Source: Dipteris shenzhenensis
Taxonomy: Eukaryota > Polypodiophyta > Polypodiopsida > Gleicheniales
NCBI GenBank assembly: GCA_047967505.1
Contig: CM106541.1
Length of the DNA: 64,000 nt
Reading direction: 5' to 3' (one strand)
Shown here: in pieces, positions 1-10,518 of the stretch
Layout of the letters: each line of letters starts with the position of its first letter
Numbering within the stretch: the stretch's first letter is position 1
Made by a program: the position numbers and the translations under genes
The notes under the pieces: model-generated
The model's input: only the letters and a program-made list of their open reading frames with translations
Databases searched by the model: none
What the model was told of the DNA's origin: nothing

Positions 1-559
1 AGGAAAACCAGTCCTATGGAGGAGGACGTGGTAGTTCTAGAGGCAGGGGGAGCCAAAGAGGCCGTGGTTCATGGCAAAGGAACCAGCAAGTAAATAGCAG
101 CACAGAATGCTATTATTGTGGAAAGCCTGGACACAAGGAGAATACATGCTATAAAAAGCAGAATGACATCAAAAGTGGGAAGTTGCAGCAAAGCAACTAT
201 GCATCATCAAGTGGGCATGGTGACGACAGAAATGAGCACCTTTTTGTGATGCAGCATATGGTTAACTCCATGTCAGGAGATGCTGTAGCTTGCAATGATG
301 TTTGGTATGTTGATTCAGGTGCCTCTAACCACATGACCAATCATGGTGAGTGGTTTCATGATGTTAGAAATTTGGATAAGCCAGGTTATGTTGAAACAGG
401 TGATGATACTGCACACCCAATTACGCAGGTTGGTAAAGTGCCATTGGCTATACAGGATGGCAAAACGAAGTACTTGGCAGATGTACTTCATGTTCCAAAA
501 ATCACTAAGAACCTGGTTTCAGTAGGCCAGATGGTTGAGCAAGGTCTGCAGGTTAGATT
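1..559 (+). pseudogene. Copia A: first gag C-terminus and protease copy
   Basis: The reading frame begins in a Gly/Arg/Ser-rich gag tail and continues into a CCHC zinc knuckle (CYYCGKPGHKENTCY, from about base 108). A protease segment follows with the active-site string WYVDSGASNHMT, where DSGA is the usual copia aspartic-protease motif. The frame is open through the protease and then passes at about base 560 directly into mid-gag sequence (KGWHERARKVMYW). In an ordinary element that sequence lies upstream, not downstream, of protease. This is therefore the left copy of a duplicated gag-PR segment. Confidence 0.85.
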
Positions 560-1804
560 TAAAGGATGGCATGAGAGAGCCAGAAAAGTTATGTACTGGA
601 TTTCTATCATTATTTCAGATTCTATGATTATGCATATTCAGGATGCAAGTATGCCAAAGGAGGCATGGGATACTTTGGCAAAAATGTACAGCATAAATAC
701 ACAAGCTAGGAAAATGCAACTCAAGCAAGAGTTGCACAATGTGTAGAGAGAAAATATGAGCATCAATGACTACCACATGAAGGTGAAGAAAATTCAAGAT
801 GCACTTGCTTCCATTGGGTCGCTAGTGGAAGATGATGATTTAGTTTCTGTGACCTTGAATGGTCTAGGAAAGGATTATGCATAGCTTCGGACATCCAGTG
901 CCGTCCCTGAAAAATTTTCCTGATTTTGAGGAGTTGTTTGCTCTTCTAATTTCTGAAGAGCAGAGAAATGGAGGTGCATCTTCTTCAGGAGGAACTTCAA
1001 AAGAAACTATCTTCTACTCAAATGCTGGAAAAGGTAGAGGCAGAGGTAGAGCAGGCCGATCTGGAGGCCATGGTAGAAATCAGAATATGTAGAAAACCAG
1101 TCCTATGGAGGAGGAGGAGGACGTGGTAACTCTATAGGCAAGGGGAGCCAAAGAGGTCGTGGTGGATGGCAGAGAGGCCAAAATGCAAACAGCAATGTTG
1201 AATGCTACTATTGTGGTAAAATGGGTCATATGGCTAAAGACTACTATAAAAAGCAGAATGACATCATGAATGGAAAATTGCAGCAAGGGAATTATGCATC
1301 TTCTAGTAGACAGGGTGATGACAGAAATGAGCATTGTTTATGGTGCAGCACATGACCAATTCTGTGACAATTGCAGAAGAAAGAAATGATGTGTGGTATG
1401 TTGACTCAGGTGCAAGGAAAATGGAAAGACCAGGGTTTGTGGAGACTGGTGATGATACTGCACATCCTATTGTGCAGATTGGTAAAATTCCTTTGTCTAT
1501 GTAGCATGGGAAAAAGAAATACATGTCTGATGTATTTCATGTCCCGAATATCACCAAGAACCTAGTTTCTATTGGTCAAATGGTTGAGCAGGGCTTGCAG
1601 ATCAGATTTAATCCTCATGGATGCTTTATTGAGGATATGAAAAATGATGCTCGCTTGACAGCAAAAGGAAAGAAGAAGGGCAGGATGTTTACATTGGATG
1701 CGGACATGCCTGAATTGAGTGCAGCAATGTTTGCACATGGGACCGGGATAGTTGCAGATATTGAGATCTGGCATAAACACATTGGTCATGTTAATGTACA
1801 GTGA
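560..1804 (+). pseudogene. Copia A: second gag-protease copy and integrase zinc finger
   Basis: Mid-gag sequence (KGWHERARKVMYW, then PKEAWDTLAKMY, the UBN2-type gag domain) is followed by a second Gly/Arg-rich tail and a second knuckle (CYYCGKMGHMAKDYY). The last Cys of this knuckle is replaced by Tyr. A frame-broken second protease follows and then the pre-integrase segment (MSDVFHVPNITKNLVSIGQ, and EIWHKHIGHVNVQ near 1795). Stops include TAG at 743-745, at about 882 and at about 1507. The two tails (near 1 and near 1089) mark a tandem duplication of about 1.09 kb. Confidence 0.82.
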
Positions 1805-1818
1805 CTTAAACGCCAGAG

Positions 1819-3984
1819 GAGATGTATACTGGTAGAAAACTGGATATTTCTCATTTAAAAATTTTTTGTTACATTGCCTATGTTCATGTGCCAGATGAGT
1901 TGAGGTCCAAGTTGGATCCAAAAGCTGAGAAGTGCATCTTTATTGGTTATTCTCTAGAGCAGAAAGGGTATAGATGCTATGTGATTGATGATGTAGATGC
2001 ACAAAATCGTAATGCTGCACAGAATTCATAGCAGCAATCACAAAATATTAGTGGACTTGCCGTGTCCTCTAGTAGCGGTTCACATACTTTGCCATGGATA
2101 GGCAGATTGAGATCAGGAGAATCTTCTCAAAGCAATGTAGCTAGTGGTATGCAAGTATCACAAAAAGGAAAAGAGAAGGTAGATGAGCCCATGTTTGATG
2201 TGAATGCAAGTCACTCTTATGTGGATGGTGAATCCAGTGGCTCAAAACAGAGCATTGATGATGAGTTGGGTATTCCTTCTGTTGTTACACTTGGAGTAAG
2301 GAAGACCAGGGATGTTTTGAGAGCATCTGGAAGTGAGCCTATTTTGCGTAGGTCTACCAGAGCTAGGTATCCTGTGGATAGGCTAAGATATGATGGATTT
2401 ATAGCCATTCACTATGCCTATATGGTCAAAGGGATACAGGAACCAGAACCCACTTCTTTTGAGCAAGCCATGGGAAAAGAAAAATGGGAGAAAGCCATGG
2501 ATGAAGAAATGGATGCCTTGGAAGCAAATGCTACATGGGAATTGGTGCCTTTGACTAAAGACAAGAATGCAATTGGCTATAAGTGGGTTTATAAAGTGAA
2601 GCACAATGCAAATGGTTCTGTGAACAGATACAAGGAAAGATTAGCTGTCAAGGGGTATGCATAGACATATGACATTGATTATGAAGAAACATTTAGTCCA
2701 GTTGCAAGGATGGGAACCGTAAGAGCAGTCATTGCTATGGCTGCATCAAAGGGATGGTCTTTACATCAGATCGATGTAAAGAATGCCTTCTTGCATGGTG
2801 ATTTGCAAGAAGAGGTCTTTATGGAGCAGCCACCAGGTTATGTTCATGTTGTTCATCCTGAGTTTGTTTGCAGGTTGAAGAAAGCCTTGTATGGCTTGAA
2901 GCAAGCACCTAGAGCATGGTTTGACAAGATAGGACAGTATCTTGTCACCATTGGATTTCAGATTTCCAAGACAGATTTCTCACTTTATGTGAGAAAAACA
3001 AAGAAAGGTATTATGCTACTTGTCATTTATGTTGATGATTTGATCATCACAGGTGATAGTGATGAAGATATCCTTCATGTGAAAATGCTATTGAAGCAGA
3101 AGTTTGAGATGAAGGATTTGGGAGAGTTGCGCTATTTCTTGGGCATTGAGGTGATTAGATCACCAAGTGGGATATGGCTCTTGCAGAGGTAGTATGGATT
3201 GGATATGTTGTCCAAATATGGGATGATAGGTTGTAAGCCTGTTTCAGTTCCTTTGGAGCAGAATGTGAAGCTGAGCGTAGATGCATGTGAGCTTCTGGAA
3301 GACCCTACTATGTACAGACGTATAGTAGGAAGTTTGATTTATATGACTATTACTAGGCCAGATTTGAGCTATGTTGTTGGATTGGTAAGTCAGTTTATGC
3401 AGGCTCCAAGGAAACTGCATTTGGATGCCGCTAGATGCATACTTAGGTATGTGAAGTCCACATTGTAGTATGGACTATTTTATGAGACTGGGGTTGAGAT
3501 ACAGTTGCATGGATACAATGATGCTGATTGGGCTGGTAGTATAATTTTTGATAGACGATCTACCAGTGGATATGTGTTCTCTTTTGGGAGTACTGCAGTC
3601 ACTTGGAGCAGCAAGAAACAGCCTACAATTGCCTTGTCAAGCACAGAGGCTCAGTACAAGGGTGCAGCAATGGCTGCATGTGAGGTAGCTTGGTTGCATA
3701 AGCTACTTTATGATATGCATCAGTGGGCCAGTTGTCATTTATTGCGACAACATGAGCAGTATACACTTCACAAATAACCCAGTCTATCATGCTAGAACAA
3801 AGCACATTGAGGTGCATTATCACTATGTGCGGGAGAAGGTTTTACTAGGTCTTATTGATCTAGTTTATGTCAGCACAGAGGATTAGGTAGCTGACATATT
3901 CATGAAGGCATTGGGCGCAGAGAAGCTGCGCAAGTTCAGAGACTTGCTTGGTGTGCAGGAATTGGGATTGAGCTCGAGGGGGAG
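1819..3984 (+). pseudogene. Copia A: integrase C-terminus, RT and RNase H
   Basis: The catalytic core of integrase is missing: sequence jumps from GHVNVQ to PEEMYTG, which in element B are roughly 190 residues apart. The rest follows the copia plan: integrase tail, RT (QIDVKNAFLHGDLQEEV, catalytic YVDD near 3030-3042) and RNase H (DADWAGS, ALSSTEAQY). TAG stops fall at 2662-2664, 3190-3192, 3466-3468 and 3884-3886. At three of these element B reads Gln, and at 3466 it reads His. A frameshift near 3715 breaks RNase H. The copy cannot make an active polyprotein. Confidence 0.9.
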
Positions 3985-4336
3985 TGTTGAGATATCAAGC
4001 TCCACTCATGATATGCCAGGGTGACTGTTGTGCATTTATGTCACCGACTTGTTAGCTACAAATGCAGTTGGTACACTGCCCATGAATAATAGCTGGATGA
4101 TAGCTATCCTTATGTACTCTAGTTTATGGCTCAGTTAGTATGCCACCTTATTTAGCTGAGTTTGGTTTGAGACCCACATATAGGGTTCTTCTTTTTCTTT
4201 GTACTAGAGTTCTTTTGGCTTTCACAACTAAGAAGAGGAAAACTGTTTTCAGCCTCCATCTTTGTGTGTATTCCCCCATTGTGTATGTGAGAAAGCTGCA
4301 AGTAAGACTCCTTCCTTCTCTCCCACTATCTTCACA
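3985..4336 (+). repeat. 3' LTR of copia A (352 bp)
   Basis: It starts TGTTGAGATATC right after the purine tract and ends in TTCACA. It has the same length and largely the same wording as the reverse-oriented LTR at 16226-16577, so the two belong to one LTR subfamily. Confidence 0.88.
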
Positions 4337-4471
4337 ATGCATGCATGGAATGTGCATGTCCTTGGTTCATCGATCAAAGGCCATTGATACATATGGTGGG
4401 ACCAATGCATTGCACTGTCCATGTGGCATGGGCATGACCATAAGTCTTTTATATTTATATTTATATAGTTA

Positions 4472-4840
4472 AGGTCCATGTATGAGATTAATTTACCATT
4501 TGAGTCTTCTAATATCTCCAAGACTTAATAACGGTGTTAATAAACACCTTTTAGAGTTAATCCTAGTATAATTTTTCATTTTAAATAATCTTCATTTAAA
4601 AGTTTAACTTTTTCTTAACCTATTAATAACTTTAATAAATAAAAATAATTTAAATCCATGGATAAACTATATGTGTGTGTGTGTGTGTGTGTGCGCATGT
4701 GTACGTATGTATGTATGTACACACATACGTACTTATATATATATATATAAGGTCCATGCATTAGATTAATTTACAATGAGAGTCCTCTAAAATCTCCAAG
4801 ACTTAATAATGGTATTAATAAACACCTTTCAGAGTTTCAG
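4472..4840. repeat. Direct repeat of about 90 bp, two main copies
   Basis: About 4472-4560 and about 4752-4840 are diverged direct copies sharing 'ggtccatg', 'agattaattta', 'tctccaagacttaataa' and 'aataaacacctt'. Partial third and fourth echoes occur to about 4945. No gene is seen between 4337 and 5094. Confidence 0.7.
4670..4752. repeat. (GT)n, (GTAT)n and (TA)n microsatellite
   Basis: A run of alternating GT passes into GTAT units, then ACACAT and (AT)n. It separates the two copies of the 90-bp direct repeat. Confidence 0.9.
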
Positions 4841-5094
4841 AACTCTAAAATATCCAAGAGTTGATAACGGTGCCAATAAACACCATTCAAAGTTTCAAAA
4901 AGCAAAAATGGTATAATCTCAAAGAACTTTATAATGGTGCCAGTAAAACCTTGCAATAGTTACAAAGATTTTTTAAGCAAACACCTTCAAATGACGTATC
5001 TTGATGGAGGGGGAAAGAGAGAATTTTTTTTTATAATTAAAATTAAAATTTTTATTTTATTTTATTTTTGTCGCCACCTTCGTGTTGCCAATCT

Positions 5095-5476
5095 CTTAGA
5101 CAAGGGAGGGAGGAAGGAGAGGAGAAGGGAAGAGAGAGGGAGAGAAGGGAGGAGAATGGGAAGAGAGAGGGAGAGAAGGGAGGAGAAAGGGAAGGAAGAG
5201 GGAAAGGGGGAATGGAGTGCAATGCGAGGGAGAGGGAGTGGGAGGAAGGGAGGGGACCACGATGGGAGCGAGAGTAGAAAGAAGGACTAGAGCAGAAGGA
5301 AGAGGGAGAGAGGAAGGGAGAGGGAGAGAGGAAGGGAAGAGTAGAGGAGGGAGTAATAATTTTTTAAAAATAAATTTAATTAGATAGGTGGGTGACGAGG
5401 AGGAAGGGAAGAGAATGGAGAGGGAAAGAGAGGAAAGAAGAGGGGGAAGGAATGAAGGTAAGGGAAGAGCGAGGGA

Positions 5477-5530
<54 letters not shown>

Positions 5531-5945
5531 TGCTGCCACGGTAGCACGGCGGCGGTAATTTTTTATTATTTTTTTGGTTGTTGCTCGCTACCGCCGCAGC
5601 ATGACCCTCTCTCGCGATGTGTGTGTGTGTTGCCACTGCACACTATAGAAGAAAGGGAGGGAGAGAGGCGACGAGAAAGAGGAGAGAGAGAGGGAGAGAG
5701 GGAGAGATGGGGGGAGAATGACGGAGGGAGAGAAGGGAGGAGAAAGGAGAGGGAGAGGGAGACAGAGAGGGGGAAGGGAAGGGGAAGGAGAAGGGGAAGG
5801 TGTGTGCAACACAAGAGAGAGGGAGAGGGAGAGGGAGCACAATGCAATGCAAGGGAGAGGGGGATGGAGAGGGAGAGGGAGAGGGAGAGAGGAAGGAAGG
5901 GGAACAAGATGAGAGGGAGGGTGTGATTGAAAAGGGAGAAGGAGA
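5095..5945. repeat. Purine-rich GGGAGA/GGAAGG tract with a (GA)n core
   Basis: About 850 bp are almost purely purine on the + strand, broken by short AT-rich or CG-bearing pieces near 5355-5390 and 5528-5645. A perfect (GA)n run spans about 5480-5527. Long open frames here are low-complexity Arg/Glu/Gly or Ser/Leu strings and are not genes. Confidence 0.9.
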
Positions 5946-6011
5946 GGTGAGATTCAGTATACTTCCCTCAAGGAATTCAAACTCTCCGCTCTAAAATTCA
6001 AACTTTCCTCT

Positions 6012-6279
6012 CTCATTCCCCCCTTTTCCCTAGTCCCCCCTTCCCCCATTCCCCATTGCCCATTTGCCCAATCCCCCCTTCCCCTCCCCCCCCCCTCTCC
6101 CATCCCTCCCTTTCCCCCTTCCCCTTCCCCCCCCATCCCCCGCCCTTCCCCTCCACCCTTCCCCACCCACCTTCCCCCCTTCCTCCTTTCCCCCCATTCG
6201 TCCCCCTCTCCCCGTTTCCGCCCCCTTCCCCCTCCCCTTCCCTCCCCCCCCTTTCCCCCTCCCTTTCCCCCCTTCCCCC
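6012..6279. repeat. C-rich minisatellite (G-rich on the - strand)
   Basis: Runs of CCCC to CCCCCCCC alternate with TT or AT, and a CATTGCCCATTTGCCCAATC piece sits near 6052. The tract abuts the end of the B 3' LTR. Its - strand has many closely spaced G-runs that could form G-quadruplexes. Confidence 0.85.
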
Positions 6280-6577
6280 TGTAAAGAATGAGGGAGAGAG
6301 ATAGGAGACTCAAGTTCAGCTTTCTTCACAACACACAAAAGAGAGAGGACACAAGGTTGGAGGGTGAAGCCTTTCTTCACTTTTGCACACAACAACAATA
6401 CAATAGAAGAGGGAAATACCCTATATGTCAAAACCTAGAATACGTGGTTCATATGTGAACCCAAACCAAAAACATACGTGGTAGTCTAACTACACCACGA
6501 GTACAACTAACATACGCGGTGACATAAATGATAGTCATCCAGGAGATATATCGGGGGTAGAGCTTGATATCTCAACA
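6280..6577 (-). repeat. 3' LTR of copia B (298 bp)
   Basis: On the - strand it begins TGTTGAGATATC and ends TTTACA. The pol frame reads 14 codons into it and stops at 6535. It shares its first 18 bases and scattered blocks with the 352-bp LTR type but is clearly a separate subfamily. Confidence 0.85.
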
Positions 6578-9500
6578 CTCCCCCTCAAGCTCAAATCCAT
6601 CTCACGTACACCAAGCAAGCTTCTAAATCTGCGAAGCTTCTCGGTACCCAATGCCTTCATAAAAATATCAGCCACCTGCTCCTCAGTGCTGACATAGACA
6701 AGATCAATCTCACCAGCTAGAACCTTCTCTCTCACAAAGTGATAATGCACCTCAATGTGCTTCGTTCTAGCATGATAAACTGGGTTATTAGCAAGCATGA
6801 TGCTGCTAATGTTGTCACAATGAATGACAACTGCTGCATGAATTGACTGTCCCATATCTGCAAGTAGCTTCCGTAACCAAGCTACCTCACATGCAGCCAT
6901 TGCTGCACCCCTGTACTCAGCCTCTGTGCTCGACAAGGCAATTGTTAGCTGCTTCTTGCTGCTCCAACTGATGGCACCACTCCCAAGGGAAAACATAAAA
7001 CCACTAGTAGATCTCCTGTCTGAGACACTACCAGCCCAATCAGCATCTGTGTATCCATGTACCTGTAATGCACACCCAGCTTCATAAAACAGTCCATAAT
7101 GCAATGTGGACTTCACATACCACAGTATGCGCCTAGCCGCATCCAAATGTGGCTTCCTTGGTGCCTGCATAAACTGACTTACTAGCCCCACAGCATAGCT
7201 CAAATCTGGTCTGGTTATAGTCATGTAAATCAAGCTACCTACTATGCGCCTGTACATAGTAATATCTTCAAGAAGCTCACCTGTCTCTGCATTGAGCTTC
7301 ACATTCTGCTCCAATGGAACAGAAATAGGCTTACAGCCTGTCATCCCATATTTGGACAGCATGTCCAAACCGTATTGCCTTTGCAATAGCCATATCCCAC
7401 TCGGGGATCTAATAACCTCAATGCCCAAGAAGTAGCGCAGCTCTCCCAAATCCTTCATCTCAAATTTTTGCTTCAACAGCAGCTTCACTTCATTAATGTC
7501 TGCATCACTATCACCTGTAATAATCAAGTCATCAACATAGATGACTATAAGCACAATTCCTCTGTTTGTCCTTTTCACATAAAGTGAAAAATCTGAATTG
7601 GAAATCTGAAATCCAATAGTGACAAGATATTGCCCTATCTTGTCTGACCATGCCCTCGGCGCCTGTTTTAAGCCATACAAGGCTTTGCGCAACTTGCATA
7701 CAAAATCGGGGTGTAAATTATCCTCATAACCTTCTGGCTGCATCATATAAACCTCTTCCTGCAAATCACCATGCAAGAAGGCATTTTTCACATCCATCTG
7801 ATGCAAAGACCATCCCTTTGCAGCAGCCATAGCAATTACTGCTCTCACGGTTGCCATCCTTGCAACTGGGCTGAAAGTTTCCTCATAGTCAATTCCATAT
7901 GTCTGCGCAAAACCTTTGGCAACCAATCTTGCCTTGTACCTGCTAACAGACCCATCAGCATTGTGCTTTACTTTGTAAACCCACTTGCAGCCAATAGCCT
8001 TCTTATCATGAGGCAAAGGCATCAAATCCCAAGTGTGGTTTGCATCCAAGGCAGCCATCTCTTCATCCATAGCTGCTTCCCAATTTTTATGCCCTACTGC
8101 ATCCTCAAAACATGTGGGCTTTGGCTCCTCTAGAACCTTGACCATATAAGCATAGTGATGTGCTGTATACCCATCATATCTCAGCCTGTCAACTGGATAC
8201 TTAATACGAGTGGACCTCCGTACAACTGGATCAGTTGTAGGAGTCTTTAAATCATGCCTACTTTTCCTTGCACCAGGTGTAACAACAGACAGAATCCTAA
8301 GTTCCTCATCAAGGCTCATTTCAGATCCGCTTGACTCTCCATCAACATGAGAGCTACCAGCAGACACATCAAACACTGGAGCATGGTCTACTTTTTCTTT
8401 TCCCTTATGTGATACCTGCACAACACTATCAGGGCTGCCATGTGACGATTCACTAGATCTCAATCTCCCTGTCCATGCATTAGATCCACTAGTAGAGGAC
8501 TCTCTGGGTCCACTCAAGGCTTGAGATTGCTGCTCTGCATTTATTGCAGCATTCCCATTTCCTGCATCTGCATCTCCTACCATAACAGTTGGTGCATACC
8601 AGCTGCTCATTTCATCAAAAACAACATCTCTGCTCACTTGCATTTTGTGGGTGGAAGGGTTATAACAGCGATACCCTTTCTGGTGCAGAGCATATCCAAT
8701 AAAGATGCAATTTTCTGCCTTTGGATCCAGCTTTGTTCTCTTCTCATCAGGAACATGAACATAATCTATGCAACCAAATACCTTCAAGTGAGAAATATCT
8801 TGTTTTTGGCCTGTATACATTTCTTCAGGCGTCATGCCATGGACAGCTGCAGTGGGGGTTCTGTTCATAATATAAACAGCAGTTGCTACTGCTTCAGCCC
8901 AAAAATAATCAGGCATGTTTTTCTCATTTAGGATCGCCCGTCCGACTTCTGCAATATGCCTGTTCTTCCTTTCTGCAACCCCATTCTGCTGAGGGGTAGA
9001 CCTGCATGAGTACTTCCTTTGAATTCCCTGTTCTTTCAGATATTCACAAAATTCTTCTGAAAAGTACTCTCCCCCTCCATCAGATCTTAGCACTTTAATA
9101 TGCACACCTTTCTCTTTTTCAACCATGGCCTTAAAAGCCTGGAAATGGCTGAACACTTCACTTTTGTGCTTCATAAAATAAATCCACACCTTCCTAGTGT
9201 AGTCATCAATAAACGTCACATAATAATGGCATCCACCAATAGAAGCAGTTTTGGTTGTCCAAACATCTGAATGGATCACTTCCAAAGGTCTTCTGCTCAC
9301 CTTAGCATTTTTGGGAAATGCATGTCTAGCCTGCTTACCCATTTGGCATGCTTCACATACCTTTTGCATTCCCTCAACTCTGAATTTAGGCAAACCTACA
9401 ACAATGTTTTTTGTTTGCATAGATTTCAGCCTTTGTATATTCACGTGCCCAATGCGCTTGTGCCATATCTCAATATCTGCAATGACACCTCTCCCATGCG

Positions 9501-9620
9501 CAAACATAGCAGCTTTCACCTCAGGCATATCAACATCCAAGGTGAACATTCTGCCATTTTTGTTGCCTTTCGCAACCAAGCGGCACTTATTTTTCAAGTC
9601 CTCAACAAAGCATCCTATTG
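6535..9620 (-). CDS. pol: Copia B pol: integrase, RT and RNase H in one open frame
   Basis: About 1020 residues are open from near 9620 to the stop at 6535. In order they hold the integrase zinc finger (HKRIGHVNIQ, then CEACQMGK), the integrase core (HSDVW, FIDDYTRKVW, LRSDGGGEYFS, QQNGVAERKNRH, consistent with D,D-35-E), and the linker ending RRSTRIKYPVDRL. RT follows (MDVKNAFLHGDLQEEV, IYVDDLIITGD), then RNase H ([40 protein letters not shown]). The frame has no ATG at its head, because gag and protease were removed by a deletion that fuses it to a gag stub. The integrase, RT and RNase H motifs I checked all appear intact. The organisation is of the Tork/TNT1 kind. Confidence 0.93.
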
Positions 9621-9623
9621 ATT

Positions 9624-9779
9624 GGGAACATTAGGAAGAACTGGTTCTTCTTCATTTCCTATAATGAACTCCCAATAGCCTTTTCCCATAAGGAAATTTG
9701 TCATTCTAAACTTCCATGCTTGGAAGTTGTTCTTGTCAAGCTTTTTAGTGACAATCTGTGAAAGAGAATCAAATGCCAT
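9624..9779 (-). pseudogene. gag: Copia B gag N-terminal stub
   Basis: An ATG at 9779 (- strand) opens a frame of about 50 codons with the copia gag opening: SQIVTKKLDKNNF, then QAWKFRMTNFLMGKGYW. The frame ends at a stop directly before the integrase-linker sequence IGCFVEDL. The rest of gag and all of protease, roughly 1.2-1.3 kb by comparison with element A, are therefore deleted. Without them this copy could not be autonomous even though its pol is open. Confidence 0.75.
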
Positions 9780-10290
9780 TACAAAACACTGCAAAATATT
9801 CTGTCACTGGAAAAAACACAACTTCTGCCTCACAAGGGCAAATTTGCAAAACTGACAAAAGTGGTATTTGACTAGACAGTCACTTCCTAGTGATGATTTT
9901 GCATGAACAAGCAATAAGGATGATTCTATAACTCCCAATATCTCTGCGCACATATACGATGCAATGTCTATGGCAACTTTTCATCAACCTGCAGAACAAT
10001 GGTCGCACAGCAAAAATAGGGCCTTTTCTTAGTGCTTGAGGAGAACTTCTACCTCTAAGACGGGCCCTGAAACAGCCTCAAATCAGAAAAATAAAGTCAC
10101 CAAAGGCTATGCCCTCACTCGCAGCATATACTACCCTCTCGCCACACTGCAAAGGGCGTCTCAATCTGAGACAATGCACTCTTGCACTTTCCGGCTCTGC
10201 TACTTGCAGAGATTTGCTCCCAAACTCGAAAAAGGAAAGCAACATTGGTCCTCTTACCAAGATACCATGAATTTGGTTTGCTTTCTTGAG
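9780..10290 (-). other. Leader region of copia B, distal part
   Basis: Non-coding sequence between the gag start of B and the insertion point of C. It continues beyond C at 16201-16213, next to the primer binding site. I see no gene in it. Confidence 0.65.
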
Positions 10291-10295
10291 CTCCT

Positions 10296-10465
10296 TGAGA
10301 GTGCTCTCAATGGAAGCAAGAATGGAAGAAGGAGAGAGAGAGACAGAGAGCCACACAAGTTTTGGTGGGTGCAGAACCACCCTAATCTTCTTTTTCATTC
10401 ATTTATATATGTGTTTAAGTATTGTACATAACTGGGGTTAAGGCACAGTGAACTTTAACCCCACA
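10296..10465 (-). repeat. 3' LTR of copia C
   Basis: 170 bp with TG...CA ends. It differs from the 5' LTR at two positions, both transitions (AATGG/AACGG near the left edge, TTTAAGT/TTTGAGT near the middle). Confidence 0.92.
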
Positions 10466-10518
10466 ACCTCCCACTTAAAGGACAATGTGCCTTTAAGGGA
10501 GAACAACCAGTGAGCATA

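Larger units (their letters stand above)
1..4336 (+). mobile_element. Ty1/copia element A, 3' portion, rearranged
   Basis: The window opens inside gag of a copia retrotransposon and runs through protease, a shortened integrase, reverse transcriptase and RNase H to a 3' LTR at 3985-4336. A purine-rich primer tract (about 3974-3984) lies directly before the LTR. The gene order PR-IN-RT-RH is that of Ty1/copia. The copy is dead: gag and protease occur twice, most of the integrase is missing, and in-frame stops interrupt RT and RNase H. The 5' LTR lies outside the window, so no target duplication can be checked. The closest relative in the window is element B, with very similar pol wording. Confidence 0.93.

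Noticed and set aside
5068-5926. Several long overlapping frames of Arg/Glu/Gly or Ser/Leu
   Set aside because: Pure translations of a purine-rich tract, open on both strands; no domain or natural composition.
6030-6313. Pro-rich and Gly-rich frames
   Set aside because: Products of the C-rich minisatellite and the adjoining LTR.
7244-9634. Plus-strand frames opposite the B pol gene
   Set aside because: Shadow frames of a clearly coding - strand polyprotein.
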